From positions 160,950 to 224,949 of the forward strand of contig NW_005200763.1 in NCBI RefSeq assembly GCF_000372725.1: a stretch of 64,000 nt of DNA, written 5' to 3'. The position numbers were made by a program, and so were the translations under genes. Positions 53,999-63,558 of the stretch are shown here, one piece after another. The number at the start of each line of letters is the position of its first letter. Within the stretch, counting starts at the first letter, position 1. The stretch is from Emiliania huxleyi CCMP1516 (Eukaryota; Haptophyta; Isochrysidales; Noelaerhabdaceae). The notes beneath the pieces were generated by a model. It was not told the DNA's origin. It saw only the letters and a list, made by a program, of their open reading frames with translations, and ran no database searches.

Positions 53999-54241
53999 AT
54001 GGCCATGATCGCCTCCTCAGAGCACTGGCTCGACTCGGCCCTTACGCTCCTTGCGGATAGCACTCGACTCAGCCAGTTCCTCGTCCTCTACCAGCTCGTC
54101 TTCCTGCTCGTCGTCCTGGCTTGCCTTGGTGCACAGCTTTTATTGACTGCCTGCTGCAACGTTTGGCGCCGCGAGGATGGGTTAGGCGGGGCCATGTGCC
54201 TTCAGCGGCACCGCCTCCCTAGCCTGGCGAAGCAGCGCTAG
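53999..54241 (+). CDS. possible small single-pass membrane protein
   Basis: ATG at 53999, 80 residues. The middle, FLVLYQLVFLLVVLACLGAQLLL, is an unambiguous membrane helix, with a short N-terminal part and a Cys/Arg-rich tail. No family is recognised and no intron is seen. A short ORF in a repeat-rich region could be chance; the helix and the clean start make it worth recording. Confidence 0.35.
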   Translation: MAMIASSEHWLDSALTLLADSTRLSQFLVLYQLVFLLVVLACLGAQLLLTACCNVWRREDGLGGAMCLQRHRLPSLAKQR

Positions 54242-55117
54242 TCCTGGCGCGGCGGTACACGGGGATCGTGCTTCGTGGAGCCAGGCCCCGAGTCGCGGAC
54301 AGCATGCATTCGAGAGATGGCGGCAGCGGGGGCTGAGCGACTGGGGCCCAAGAACAGATCAGAGTATACGACGGGCGTCCAGACATCCTGGCAGTCACGC
54401 TCGCCTTTGGCCCACCTTCCGCCGTGATGCCGCGATCACGGTGACAGTGTCAGCGTCACCACACTTTGAGAGAGCGGTGTGCCAGACCGGCCATAACGAT
54501 GAGCCCTCCTGGACGGAAGACAAACCCCCCCTCGATCTCTCCTGTGTCATGCTATGCGCTGTGTGTGCAGCGCGCTGAGCAGATCGCCGGAGTATACAGC
54601 GTTGGGTGTGTGGGTGTTTCACAGCGGTTGCCAGCCCTCGCGGGGACCCGCGTCGAGACGCGCGCGAGGAGAGACGGCGCACCAGAGGGCGGGGCCGGCG
54701 GCCGCGCGGCCGGGGGCGCGCGGGGAATCTCGGGGACTCGAAGTGTGAGGTGTGTGTTTGCGTTTTATTAAATGTTTTTGTTGTTTGGGCTTTTCGGATA
54801 CGCCTCGGGCAGAGTTTCACCGCCAGCGGCCGGGAGGTCGTCGGTCCGCGCTTCTTCGTTTTTTAGCGCTTTTTTCGTTTTACATGTGTCAATGTCTCCC
54901 TCGTGCCTCACAAGAACGCTCCTCAGCCCGATCGACCGAAAAGCGAAACCCTCTCTCACCCTGCGCCACGAAAACACGAGAGCGCGCGGCCGGTGCAAAC
55001 AGCGCAGCGAGGCGAGGACGGCCAGAAGAGAGGCGCGGCCGGCCAAGCGCGGGATAACGGACAGCAGTGCACGGCCCCGAGGTGGCGAGCCGGCGGCAGC
55101 CCCTGCGGAAGGTAGGC
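54242..55117. other. intergenic region, nothing recognised
   Basis: No ORF with conserved features and no repeat family seen in this stretch; it lies 3' of the lumen protein gene. Confidence 0.45.
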
Positions 55118-56254
55118 TCAGTCCATCTGGTCGATCGGCGTGAAGTTGAGGCCGAGGCCGTCGTTGCCCAGCTCGATGTACTTATTGATGGCGTCCTTGC
55201 CCTTGGCGTACGCGTCCTGCGCGATCTTGCGCCGCTTGCCGTCGTCCATCGCCTGTGGTGAGGCCAGGACATGTCGCGGAAGGGTCGAGCGGCGAGGCCA
55301 GGAGGCAGGAGCGGCTGGCGGCGGTGGGAGCGGTGCGCGCAGCGGCGGGCGGCGGTGGTGACGGAGGGCGGCGCAGCACACCTTTGGCCCACCAAAGCCA
55401 AAGAAGCCGCCGCTGCCCTCCTTGCCGCTCGCGGCGGAGCGCAGGTCACGGCACGCCTGAGGAGGTCGGGCAAAGTGAGGGACAGGAGCCGCGCTGTGCC
55501 CCGCACCCCCACCTCCCGAGACCGGCAGAGAGGAGAGGGAGGGAGGGAGGGAGGGAGAGGAAGAGTGGGAAGGGAGAGGAGTTGCGTGTGCGGCTTCACC
55601 TCGCGCAGCTCGTCGATGGCGTCGTTCATCGCGAGCGTCTTCGGCGAGATCGTCTTCGACGAGAAGGAGGACGACCACAGCTCGAGCGGGCCGAACAGCC
55701 GGTCAATCGGACCTTTGGAGGTGAGGGCCGGAGGTGAGGGCAGTGGAGGTGAAGGCAGCGGAGGCGAGGGCAGCGGAGGCGAGGTCGGAGCCGTGCGGGG
55801 GAAGGAATGCAGGCAGGGGTGCAGCGGAGAGGAGGACTGCGGCAGTGGGCAGAGAGAGGCGGCAGTGAGGAGAGCTTCAGTGAGGAGAGCCGGCACTGAG
55901 GCAGTGAGAGAGCACACCCTTCTTCTCGAGCGCCGCCTGGATCGCGGCCCAGTCGCCACTGCTCACCTGCTTGCGCAGGCCTCCCGCCCAGTAGTCGCGC
56001 CCGCGCTCCACACGCGGCACATACCGCGTGTACGCCTGCTGCCGCGTCACCAGCGTAGACTCTGCCCGCGCCTGCGCCGCCGGAAGTAGCGCCGAGAGCC
56101 CGGCCGCCGCCGCGACGACCTCGCGGCGAGAGAGCGAGAGGTCATCCGAGGCAAGGCAGGCGGGCTGGCCGACGCGGACTGGGCCAACGGCCAGGCGCGA
56201 GGCGCCGACCGGCGAGACGACGACCGACGGCGAGGCGGCGAGCAGCGAGAGCAT
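55118..56254 (-). CDS. probable thylakoid-lumen protein of red-lineage plastids
   Basis: Four exons (56254-55918, 55712-55600, 55456-55382, 55252-55118) sum to 660 nt, giving 219 residues in frame. The leader has a hydrophobic start (MLSLLAASPSVVVSPVG), a transit-like stretch, then LSRREVVAAAAGLSALLPAAQARAE, i.e. a twin-arginine-like thylakoid signal with an AxA cleavage site. The mature part reads QQAYTRYVPRVERGRDYWAG, SGDWAAIQAALEKKG, DRLFGPLELWSSSFSSKTIS, a Gly/Phe loop (GGFFGFGG) and AYAKGKDAINKYIELGN. This order matches conserved hypothetical plastid proteins of diatoms and haptophytes as I remember them; function is unknown. A 15-bp minisatellite (gaggcgagggcagcg) lies in the first intron near 55725-55790. 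Confidence 0.72.
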
Positions 56255-56333
56255 ATCTGGGGAGTGGTTTCTAGCGAAGGTCGGGAAGGGAAAAGAAAAA
56301 CGAAAGAACCCGGACCTAAGACCCTTCTAGTCA

Positions 56334-56394
56334 GCGTGCCGTTCTCCCATCCCTCCCTTGGGTTGTGTGTTTTCTTTCTTTCTTTCTTTCCTTC
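56334..56394 (+). repeat. ATCCCTCCCTTGGG repeat with TTTC tail
   Basis: Lies between the divergent lumen-protein and GT34-like genes, 160 bp before the latter's ATG. It reads gccgttctcccatccctccc, then ttgggttgtgtg and (tttc)n. Confidence 0.85.
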
Positions 56395-56552
56395 TAGTCA
56401 GTGAGAAGAAGGAAGAAGGAGGCGAAACAGTGTCACACCAAAATGTCGACAAATGTGAAAATACGCTGAAGACACGCACAACTTTCGCGTCGAGCCGTGC
56501 TACCTCGCCCTGCGGGCCGACCGCTCACCACAGCTCACACCTCCCCTTTAAA

Positions 56553-57755
56553 ATGCCGTTGCTGCCGGACCTGCCCTTCACGCAGTCGAGTGCCTATCAC
56601 CTAGCAATCTGCATGTGGTACGACACAGCCATCGCGAGCTCTGCCGGCATCGCCGCCGACATCAACCGCAGGTACGCGGAACGGCACGGCTTTGCATTCG
56701 TCTCGAGTGATGTCGTCTACAGTCCGGATCGCCGCCCATCGTGGCAGCGGCTGAGCCTGATGCTGCGCACTCTCGAGGGCGGAGTGCAAGGCACACCTGT
56801 GGCCGCTGTGCTGTGGCTCGATGCTGACGCAGTCTTCCTGCATGAGAACGGCGACGCGCTTGCGGCGCAGCTCGAGGCACACGGCATTGTGGGTGGCGGG
56901 CGAGGCCCCGACATCCTGCTCTCCGGCGATCGTCCGTCCGACCTCTTCGTCAATACGGGAGTCATGGTCGTCCGCAACACGCCCTACGCGCGCGCTTGGC
57001 TGCGCTGGTTTATCAGCCTCAACGCCAGCCGGCCCGAGACGAGCAAGGACGCGCCGATATGCCTCAAGCTGCTCATGCGCTTCCCGTGGGAGCAGGGCTG
57101 TATCGGAGAGCTGTGGCACCGCAACGCGAGCGCGCTTTGGAGGCACGCCAAGCTCCTGCCGTACGGCGCGCTTCAGACGGCCGCCGCGCCGCCTCAGTTT
57201 GTGCGGCCGAGTGCTCCAATTGTGCACTTCATGCACGGGATCCCGCACCTCGGCAGCCGCACCGAGCCGATGGATCAAAAGGACCGTGAGGACGGGCTGC
57301 AAGTGGTCAAAGAGCGGACCGATCTCGTCCTCTCTGGCGGAAAGCCCGCACCACTCCCGCTGGTCAAGTTCTTCTCGCGGCTCACGCTAGGGCCACACGA
57401 GACTATGGCGACGCTCCTCAACGCAAAGCTGCCGCTCTACCTGTTTCCGCACGACTACCTCACCTCCACCCGCTACTTGAACCCACCGTCAGACAAGCAG
57501 CCCAGCGAGTGGCCGCCGGGGGACCCCGCGCTGCTGCTGAGCGAGGCTCCGCGAAGCGGGGGCAGCGGCAGCGGCACCGCCCGCGCAGCGTTGGACGCCA
57601 AGCGCGAGTCTCGGGATCTGCCAACTCGGGACCCGGGGGGTGAGAAGCAACTCACCACTGCGCCTCCGGTGAGGAGGCCACGGAGCCAGCCAATATTACC
57701 GGGGTGGAAGCTGAGGCGGGAGGCCCCGCCAGCAGAGCTAATCGGTCGCGGATAG
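56553..57755 (+). CDS. glycosyltransferase, GT34 (galactosyl/mannosyl) type
   Basis: Single exon, 400 residues from the ATG at 56553, chosen because it begins the conserved part and follows TTTAAA. The order HLAICMWYDTAIASSAG, NRRYAERHGFAFV, SWQRLSLML, AAVLWLDADAVF (DxD metal motif), ILLSGDRPSDLFVNTGVMVV, ARAWLRWF and FPWEQGCI fits the GMA12/MNN10 family, where the final WEQ is also conserved. The C-terminal 90 residues are Pro/Ser/Arg-rich and probably disordered. I see no N-terminal membrane anchor, which is unusual for a Golgi GT34; the anchor may be in an unseen upstream exon, as the frame stays open to 56358. Inferred role: transfer of a hexose onto glycans. Confidence 0.65.
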   Translation: MPLLPDLPFTQSSAYHLAICMWYDTAIASSAGIAADINRRYAERHGFAFVSSDVVYSPDRRPSWQRLSLMLRTLEGGVQGTPVAAVLWLDADAVFLHENGDALAAQLEAHGIVGGGRGPDILLSGDRPSDLFVNTGVMVVRNTPYARAWLRWFISLNASRPETSKDAPICLKLLMRFPWEQGCIGELWHRNASALWRHAKLLPYGALQTAAAPPQFVRPSAPIVHFMHGIPHLGSRTEPMDQKDREDGLQVVKERTDLVLSGGKPAPLPLVKFFSRLTLGPHETMATLLNAKLPLYLFPHDYLTSTRYLNPPSDKQPSEWPPGDPALLLSEAPRSGGSGSGTARAALDAKRESRDLPTRDPGGEKQLTTAPPVRRPRSQPILPGWKLRREAPPAELIGRG

Positions 57756-58092
57756 AGTGAACAAAGGGCAAAGGCGGGCGACTACCGACTCTTGTCTCTT
57801 CGAGCACCGGGGGAGACATGTTGATGAGGAGCACTGGCGTGACGCGTGCATGCGCGATGCGGAGGCGCGCGCGTACACAAAAATATCTTGCGCGTTTGTG
57901 GGGATGTCAATTATTGATAAATAATTATACTCTCGAGTCTCATTGAGCAGCTGCACTCTAGAGAACGCGCACGGGTCGGGGCAGGCGCGCAGCGCGAGGG
58001 CGCGCGTGGCTCTTTGGCGTCCGTTTTGGGATTGTAGTCACACGGCTCAAGAGAGAAGTCGACAGTGAGCATGTGGCGATGCAGCCACACAA
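57756..58092. other. spacer between convergent genes
   Basis: Short AT-richer stretch near 57895-57940 (attattgataaataattata) and no gene. Confidence 0.5.
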
Positions 58093-59183
58093 TCAAGGCT
58101 CGAGTGAGGCCCAGCGCGTCTCCGGCGGCGGCGCGTGCCGGCGAAGGAAGGCGATGAAGCGCGCCGCCACGGCCTCCGAGAAGTCGCCGTCGCGCCACCG
58201 CTCGAGCAGCTCAGAGTTCGGTGCAAGGCGCGCCACCTGATGTTGACAAGAGTCGCCGTGGGCGCGAGGCGCCACAGAACGGGAGAGGTGCTGCCCGCCG
58301 CAGCGGCCGCGCGCACCTCCCTCGCCACCTCGGCGGGGTGGTAGATGTCTTTCCCTGTGCACAAGAGAGCCGCGCGTGAAGAGGCGCTGCTACAGCTACG
58401 TGAGCTGGGCGGTCGACGGCCGTGGCCGGCGGTCACGAGCAGCGGCGTCTGCACCGCGGAGACCTCCTCGCGCGACGCGGAAAAGACGAACTTTTCGGTG
58501 CCGCTCTCGAACATCGCTCCGTGCAGCCGCTGCAGCTCGGCGTCGGTCGCGCGGCCGGCGGAGCACATCTCCTGCGCCCACGCACCGAACCAGTCGCGCG
58601 TGGAGGCGGCGTTGGTGCCCTCCCACCCGCCTGCCTCCGTCGTGTGCTCCGCCACGCCGATGGGCTGCAGCATCAGCGCGCCGCTGAAGCGCTCCGGCGA
58701 GTGACGCAGCAGCCGAAAGATGTACGACGGCCCTGCGCACGAGGCCAGTGCCGAGTTTTGGCCGAGATGGAGGCGAGGTCTATATCCGCAGCCGGAAGAG
58801 CCGGGTGGTGTGTGCAGCGGCGTGCGTGAGAGACTGACTGAGACTGACTGAGACTGACCGATACACTGGCCGATGAGCAAGCAGCGACCGATCCCGAGGT
58901 GGTCGAGCACGGCAATCTGGTCCTCGGCGAACGCGTCCCAGCCGGCCGCTGCGTCCACCGGCCCGGAGGAGTCTCCTGCGTTCCGCTGATCCATGGCGAC
59001 CACGGTGAAGTCCTCGTCGCCGAGGCGGCTCCACGCGTCCCACGGCTGTGCGCGCCACATCCCAATGGAGGAGCGCATGCCGCCGGGCGCAATCAGCAGG
59101 ACGGGGATACCCGCAGTCGCACCGCGCACGGCAAAGGCGATGGTGGCGCCGCGAGTGGCGACAGTGCCCGATCGCACCAGCAT
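58093..59183 (-). CDS. alpha/beta hydrolase with Cys in the nucleophile elbow
   Basis: From the ATG at 59183: GIPVLLIAPGGMRSS (oxyanion side), FTVVAMDQRNAGDSSG, AEDQIAVLDHLGIGRCLLIG and, across a 126-bp intron (58733-58858) made of gtcagtctca repeats, QCIGPSYIFRLL, so the elbow reads G-x-C-x-G. Then ERFSGALMLQPIG, a cap region, VSAVQTPLLVTAG, and after an introner KDIYHPAEVAREV with the candidate His. The end, LLERWRDGDFSEAVAARFIA, is in another frame, so one more splice or a sequence error lies near 58240-58300. Known: Ser is usual; Cys occurs in dienelactone hydrolases and a group of bacterial/algal hydrolases. Substrate is unknown. Confidence 0.72.
58355..58426 (-). repeat. introner intron, 72 bp, GC-AG
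   Basis: GC at 58426, AG at 58355; body GCAGCGCCTCTTCACGCG, end TTGTGCACAG. Splicing joins LLVTAG to KDIYHP. Confidence 0.78.
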
Positions 59184-59369
59184 TCGTCGGAAACGCAGCG
59201 GGCGTTGCGTACCTCGTGTTTGGCGGAGGCGTCGCTACCAGAGCTTGGCAACCTTAGTGGCCGCAGGCCACACGCCCGTAGGGCGTAACTAGTCGCGCGC
59301 GTAAGCGCGCGAAGAAAATTTTCACAAATCCGTAGGTACTTACCCTGGGGAAGGCCTTGTTTTCAGAAA

Positions 59370-59475
59370 GAAAGAAAGAAAACAGGCAACCCAAGGGAGG
59401 GATGGGAGGACGGTACGCCGCCACCACACAGGGATTTTAGGGGAGAAGTGTGGTGTTAGCCGTCGCCCACCCGTC
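59370..59475 (-). repeat. copy of the ATCCCTCCCTTGGG repeat, inverted
   Basis: Reads gaaagaaagaaaacagg, caacccaagggagggatggg, then cgccgccaccacacaggg and ccgtcgcccacc, i.e. the right third of the 280-bp repeat at 53206-53490. Confidence 0.85.
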
Positions 59476-59595
59476 CTTAGCGAGTGATGCAATCACGTTC
59501 TTGTTTTGCCCAAAACAAGACCGTACTCGCACGTTCTTATTGGCTGTGGCAAAGACACGCTCCGCCTCCTTCGCCGTCGCCAGCGGCGCTGCACC

Positions 59596-60177
59596 ATGCA
59601 CGCGTACTTTCCGCCCGCCGATGCAGCGGCGCCCGCGGCCGCCGGCGCGGGCGAGGCGGCAGACGGCTGCGGACAGCGGCACTACCCGCGGGCGCGCCGG
59701 CGCCGCCGCAGGCGGCTGCGTCCGGCCCCGAGGTGGCAATGCCGTCGTACCAGCCGTGGAAGCAGTCCCGGCCGGAGTGGAAAGGCTGCACTGCAGAGCA
59801 GTGGGCCGCCTCCCGCTGCAAGACCGACGACTACATCGCACCCACGATGCCCAAGGGTTCTGCGCCCGGCAAGATGTGGTCCTTTGGCGTCTGCCAAAAG
59901 GGGGCGGTGGTACGAAGCAGTGGCGCTGCCTTTGCCCGACGGCTGGACCACGCGGAACGGTGGTCCCGTGCGGCAAGATCCTCACCTTCCCCGACAACGG
60001 CAACATTTGGAGCTCGTGCGCAAACCCCCTGCCAGCCGACGGCCCCACACACACCCCTTTCCAGATTGCCTGTTTGAGACGTCCCCCAACTCCTCTGACC
60101 TCGTGCGGTCTCGTAGGCACTTCAGGAACAAGCACCCAAAGGAGTTCGACGACGCCAATAACGCGGCTGAGGTCTGA
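59596..60177 (+). CDS. BED-type zinc-finger-like protein, fragmentary
   Basis: Exon-like pieces give SYQPWKQSRPEWKGCTAEQW, KMWSFGVCQKG, KQWRCLCP, PCGKILTFPDNGN and, after an acceptor at about 60115, HFRNKHPKEFDDANNAAEV and a stop at 60177. The Cys-x-Cys ... Cys ... His-x4-His arrangement and the ending HxxNKHP resemble BED fingers of transposases and of domesticated host proteins. Pieces lie in different frames, so introns or decay must be assumed. It sits directly beside a dispersed repeat and may itself be repeated in the genome. Confidence 0.42.
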   Translation: MHAYFPPADAAAPAAAGAGEAADGCGQRHYPRARRRRRRRLRPAPRWQCRRTSRGSSPGRSGKAALQSSGPPPAARPTTTSHPRCPRVLRPARCGPLASAKRGRWYEAVALPLPDGWTTRNGGPVRQDPHLPRQRQHLELVRKPPASRRPHTHPFPDCLFETSPNSSDLVRSRRHFRNKHPKEFDDANNAAEV

Positions 60178-60320
60178 AGCGCTGCGGCGGCGGCGGCGGG
60201 TGGTTGTGTGTGGGTGGGTGGGTGGGGGGGGGGGGCGCTCTCGAGGTCGGCGATGGGAGGGTGGGGTGGGTGCGCCGTGGGTGCGCTGTTTGTGTACATC
60301 TTAACAAGTGCTTAACAAGC

Positions 60321-60476
60321 ATGACGACCGACGGTGGGACCACGACCGACCACTGCGACACCGAAGGTATGACCGAGGAGGTCGCGGCCGAGAACGCGCC
60401 GCTGGTGAACGGCCAGGGATACGTTTGGGCCGAGGGCTACGGCGGCCGCCCCGGCTGGGTTCTCTGCGTAGATTAG
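60321..60476 (+). CDS. small acidic ORF, 51 residues
   Basis: ATG at 60321: Thr/Asp/Glu-rich, ends YGGRPGWVLCVD. It could be a separate small protein or the last exon of the BED-finger-like gene; no family is seen. Confidence 0.25.
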   Translation: MTTDGGTTTDHCDTEGMTEEVAAENAPLVNGQGYVWAEGYGGRPGWVLCVD

Positions 60477-60597
60477 GGCCAGGATAGGGCCAGGAGCCGC
60501 CGACATCCGGCGCGAGGACCGGCTCTTGCGCACAGAAGCGAGCGGAGCGAGCCGAAGAGAAAATTTGAGGCGTAAGGTCGTACTTGCATGTATGTAC

Positions 60598-60720
60598 GTC
60601 CCTGTTTTGACAGTACGTACGTACTTTTAGCTTACTGGGAGAAAAGAGAGAGGGGGTTGTGTTCTCTAGGCCCCTAGGGGCCCTACGCGCGGCGTGAGAG
60701 CTCTCTCTCTCAGTACGTAC
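60598..60720. repeat. ~110-bp MITE-like repeat, GTACGTAC ends
   Basis: TACGTACGTACTTTTAGC at the left and an inverted AGTACGTACGTA at the right bracket a palindromic GGCCCCTAGGGGCC core. Related to 53822-53932 and to a fragment at 42880. It ends about 60 bp before the start of the next gene. Confidence 0.75.
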
Positions 60721-60778
60721 GTAGTGTCGAAGTACGTCCGTGGTTGAGCTGAGGCGCACGTACGCGAGGGGCGCTGGC

Positions 60779-62457
60779 ATGCTTCCGTACTCGTCATTCC
60801 TCTCGACGTCGAGTTTCCTCCTCAACGCATCCTTTCGCCCCGCACCACTCTCTACAATCATCTCAACCGTCGTCGAAGCTGCAAAGGCCGTGCCAGCAGC
60901 CGCGTGCAACCTCGCATCCTTCGGCTTCACCATCTCTCTCGGCCTCGCGATGCTCTGCGTGCCGCTCGTTATCTCGACGTGTGTATGGACGGTCTGGACT
61001 CTGGCCGCCGTCGGACCCGCCCGCAAGACCCTCTCAACCATCCTCATGTGCGGACTGGGTCCGCTTGTCCTGCCTCTCCTCTCCTCTATTGTCCTCGGCA
61101 TCGCCTGGGTAGCCTTCAGCGTGCTGGCCGCAGCAGCTGCCACGCTGCTTCCCTGTGTGGTACTCCTCAGCGCTCTCTACTGGGGACTCGTCAGCGCGGC
61201 GGAGTTTCGCACCAGGGAGAGGCGAAAGCCGCAGGACGGCGCGCAGGACATCACGTTCACAGAGATGCTTCTGGCCATCTTTGCCGCCGCCACCTCCCTC
61301 GCCGTCACCGGCCCGGTCGTCCTCCTCCTCACGCTGATCAAGAGCCCGTTGGTGCTCCTCGGAGCCACTGTCTCAGCTTCATCGCAAGCGCTTGGCGCAA
61401 TCTGGAAGTCAAGGGCTGGTCCGTTTGGCTCACTTCTGCTGCTGGTCCTGTTCGCCCTCGGGTTTTCGGTCGGCGTGCCTTGCCTCGCCATTGCCATCGC
61501 CCTCTCCGCGCTCGTCAAGCTCGTCGGGTGCGCGCTGTGGCCTGGGTACGTCGCGTGTGGCTGGCTGCGGACCGTTGGCGCCAAGCGCCGGGTGGCACAC
61601 CGCCGCCTCACTGTTCGAGCAGTGCGCGCGCGGCTGTCGGATGCAAGCAGGTGGTCTGGCTCTCCGACATTGTCACCAATGCCAGTATCTTGCTGCGACC
61701 TGACCTCGCTGCGCAGGCCGTACACGAGTTCGGCGACCTCGCCCGGGGCGCACGGCGCGAGCTATCGCCAGAGGTGAGGTGCGTCTCGTGGTTTCCGCCA
61801 GCGGTGATCGGAGTCTTTGGTGGCCGGGTCGGCGGCGGCGGTGGGGAGTGGCGTGTGGAGGTGGGGAGGCTTGCGGCCAAGGCAGGCGTGGAGAGCGGAG
61901 CTTTCGAGAGGATGTGGGGGGCATTCTTTGCTGCCGTCGAAGCCTCCGGCCGCCGGTGCCTCGCAGAGGGCCTGTTGACTGAGGACGCCATCCTCGAGGC
62001 GCAGCCTAGCCTAATCGTCGGGCTGCCCTCCCTCGTGCTCTTCGAAGCCGTTGTGCGCTCGCCACCCAACGACGACGCGCTCACCTTGCGCGACGGCACC
62101 GAGCTCACAAATAGCAGCCGACCGCGAGGCGCGTGGGCCGATGCGCGCTGGGCCGAGCTGATGCGGGCCAAGCACAAGTGGCAGCAGCACGAGGCGCGGA
62201 TCCTGTCCGGCCTGGGTAGCGACGCGCTGCAACGGTCGCGCCGTGCGTTGGAGGCGGTCCTCCTCGCTGGCGGCGAGGATCCGACGGAGCTGTCGGAGAA
62301 GCTGGCGGCGCTGGTTGGCCCAGGGGAAGAGGAGCTGTCTGGTCCGGAGCGCGACGTGCGACAGGCACTCTACGTCGCCGCCCTCGCGTGCGCGGGACAC
62401 GCCATCTTCAAACGGCATTGCAACGATGCGCTGCAGGCGGTCCTCTCGGTCGACTGA
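60779..62457 (+). CDS. multi-pass membrane protein with large cytosolic C-terminal domain
   Basis: Exons 60779-61591 and 61651-62457 join in phase 0 across a 59-bp intron to about 539 residues. Six or seven hydrophobic segments occupy the first exon (LGLAMLCVPLVISTCVW, LGPLVLPLLSSIVLGIAWV, LLSALYWGLVSAAEF, LAVTGPVVLLLTLIKSP, LLLLVLFALGFSVGVPC). The second exon is soluble and starts VVWLSDIVTNASILL, then GAFERMWGAFFAAVEASG, PSLIVGLPSLVLFEAVV and long helices. The LIKSP segment and general layout recall uncharacterised plant membrane proteins, but this is from memory and weak. Neighbouring repeat at 60598-60720 lies in its promoter region. Confidence 0.65.
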
Positions 62458-62589
62458 CTGGAGCTTGTGCATGATACACCGAATGGAGGGAAAGAGCGGC
62501 CCTTTGGCGGCCGGTATTCGTTTTTTCTATGCTAGAGAGGACTTATAAAATCGCTCCTCATCCGGCAAACCCCGCTGTCAGTTCACCCC

Positions 62590-62960
62590 TCGGGTATGTA
62601 GAAAGAAAGAAAACAGAGACGCCACAAGGGAGGGATGCGGAGGACCACGGCACGCCGCCACCACACAGGGATTTTAAGGAGAGGAGTGTGGTGGTGCTAG
62701 GTGCTAGCATGGCCGTCGCCCACCCTTGGGAGTCTGCCTCTTCCTATCTCTCTTCGCAGTCTCTCGCCGCTTCTCGCTGCAACCTTCATGCCACCTCGCG
62801 GTCGTCCCACTCTCGTCGTTCTCTCTCCTGTCGGCTGTCGCTTGACGCTTCATCCTCTGACTCATCGCGCTCCTCTGCCTCGTTCTGTGACGACGCCGAC
62901 GGGTATGTTCGTAAGCATTCCGGGGAAATTCTTTTCTACCTAGTACGCAGTGTGCGCCCT
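62590..62960 (-). repeat. ~280-370-bp dispersed repeat, full-length copy
   Basis: Inverted relative to 53206-53490, with the same TTTC tail, ATCCCTCCCTTG-type block and gcaaccttcatgccacctcg block; extends further right through cgacgacgccgacgggta. An ORF through it ends in VRPPVWYRTATPL, but coding is unproven. Confidence 0.8.
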
Positions 62961-62987
62961 CCTGTCTGGTATAGAACAGCCACTCCG

Positions 62988-63085
62988 CTGTGAACCTCTC
63001 ACAGACCAGCGCATAGCGCCATAGGACGTATTTTCTTGTCAATAACAAGGCTGTGAGTATTTTCTTCTCAATAACAAGGCTGTGA
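62988..63085 (-). repeat. dispersed ~60-bp repeat, two copies, before TMEM14-like gene
   Basis: Inverted copy of 3041-3104 followed by a second partial copy of its left half (ttctcaataacaaggctgtg). Confidence 0.85.
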
Positions 63086-63171
63086 ACACCGAGGGGCCTC
63101 CGTCTTGCGCTTCTGCTGCTCGGAGAAGAAGTGCGCCCTCTCGCTTCGCTCGACGCCACCCCTTGGCAGCA

Positions 63172-63558
63172 ATGGCTGACGTACCAAATGCAGCTCCTGT
63201 CGCCTGCGTGCTGGCCGGCCACGGCTTATTCCTCCTCGGATGCGGCTGGTACGGCGCCAAGATCTCCGGCTGGACAGCCATGCACAGCCTGTACGCTGGC
63301 GCTGGAGGCGGCGCAGCGCTGGGTGTCTGCGGCCTCCTCACCGTTGGCGGCACGCGTAAGCTGTACATGATCGGTGTGCACGTCGGCCTGTTGCTCCAGC
63401 TCGCGTTTAGCGCCGTCTTTGGGCTGCAAGCGTGGAGGTCGTACGGCGTACCAGCCAAGGCGGACCGGTTTCCGCTCTTTGTCGTCATGTGCGGCGGCTC
63501 GGTGCTCGCGCTTGGGCTGATGCGCGCCTTCAAACCGAAGGCTAAGGAGAAGAAGTGA
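63172..63558 (+). CDS. TMEM14-like small membrane protein
   Basis: Single exon, ATG at 63172, 128 residues with four hydrophobic helices: VACVLAGHGLFLLGCGWYG, SLYAGAGGGAALGVCGLL, VHVGLLLQLAFSAVFGL and FVVMCGGSVLALGLM, and a Lys-rich C-terminus (KPKAKEKK). The Gly-rich SLYAGAGGG segment and helix count fit the TMEM14/UPF0136 family, which in animals transports haem intermediates or fatty acids across organelle membranes. Assignment to the family is moderate; role in algae unknown. Confidence 0.6.
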   Translation: MADVPNAAPVACVLAGHGLFLLGCGWYGAKISGWTAMHSLYAGAGGGAALGVCGLLTVGGTRKLYMIGVHVGLLLQLAFSAVFGLQAWRSYGVPAKADRFPLFVVMCGGSVLALGLMRAFKPKAKEKK

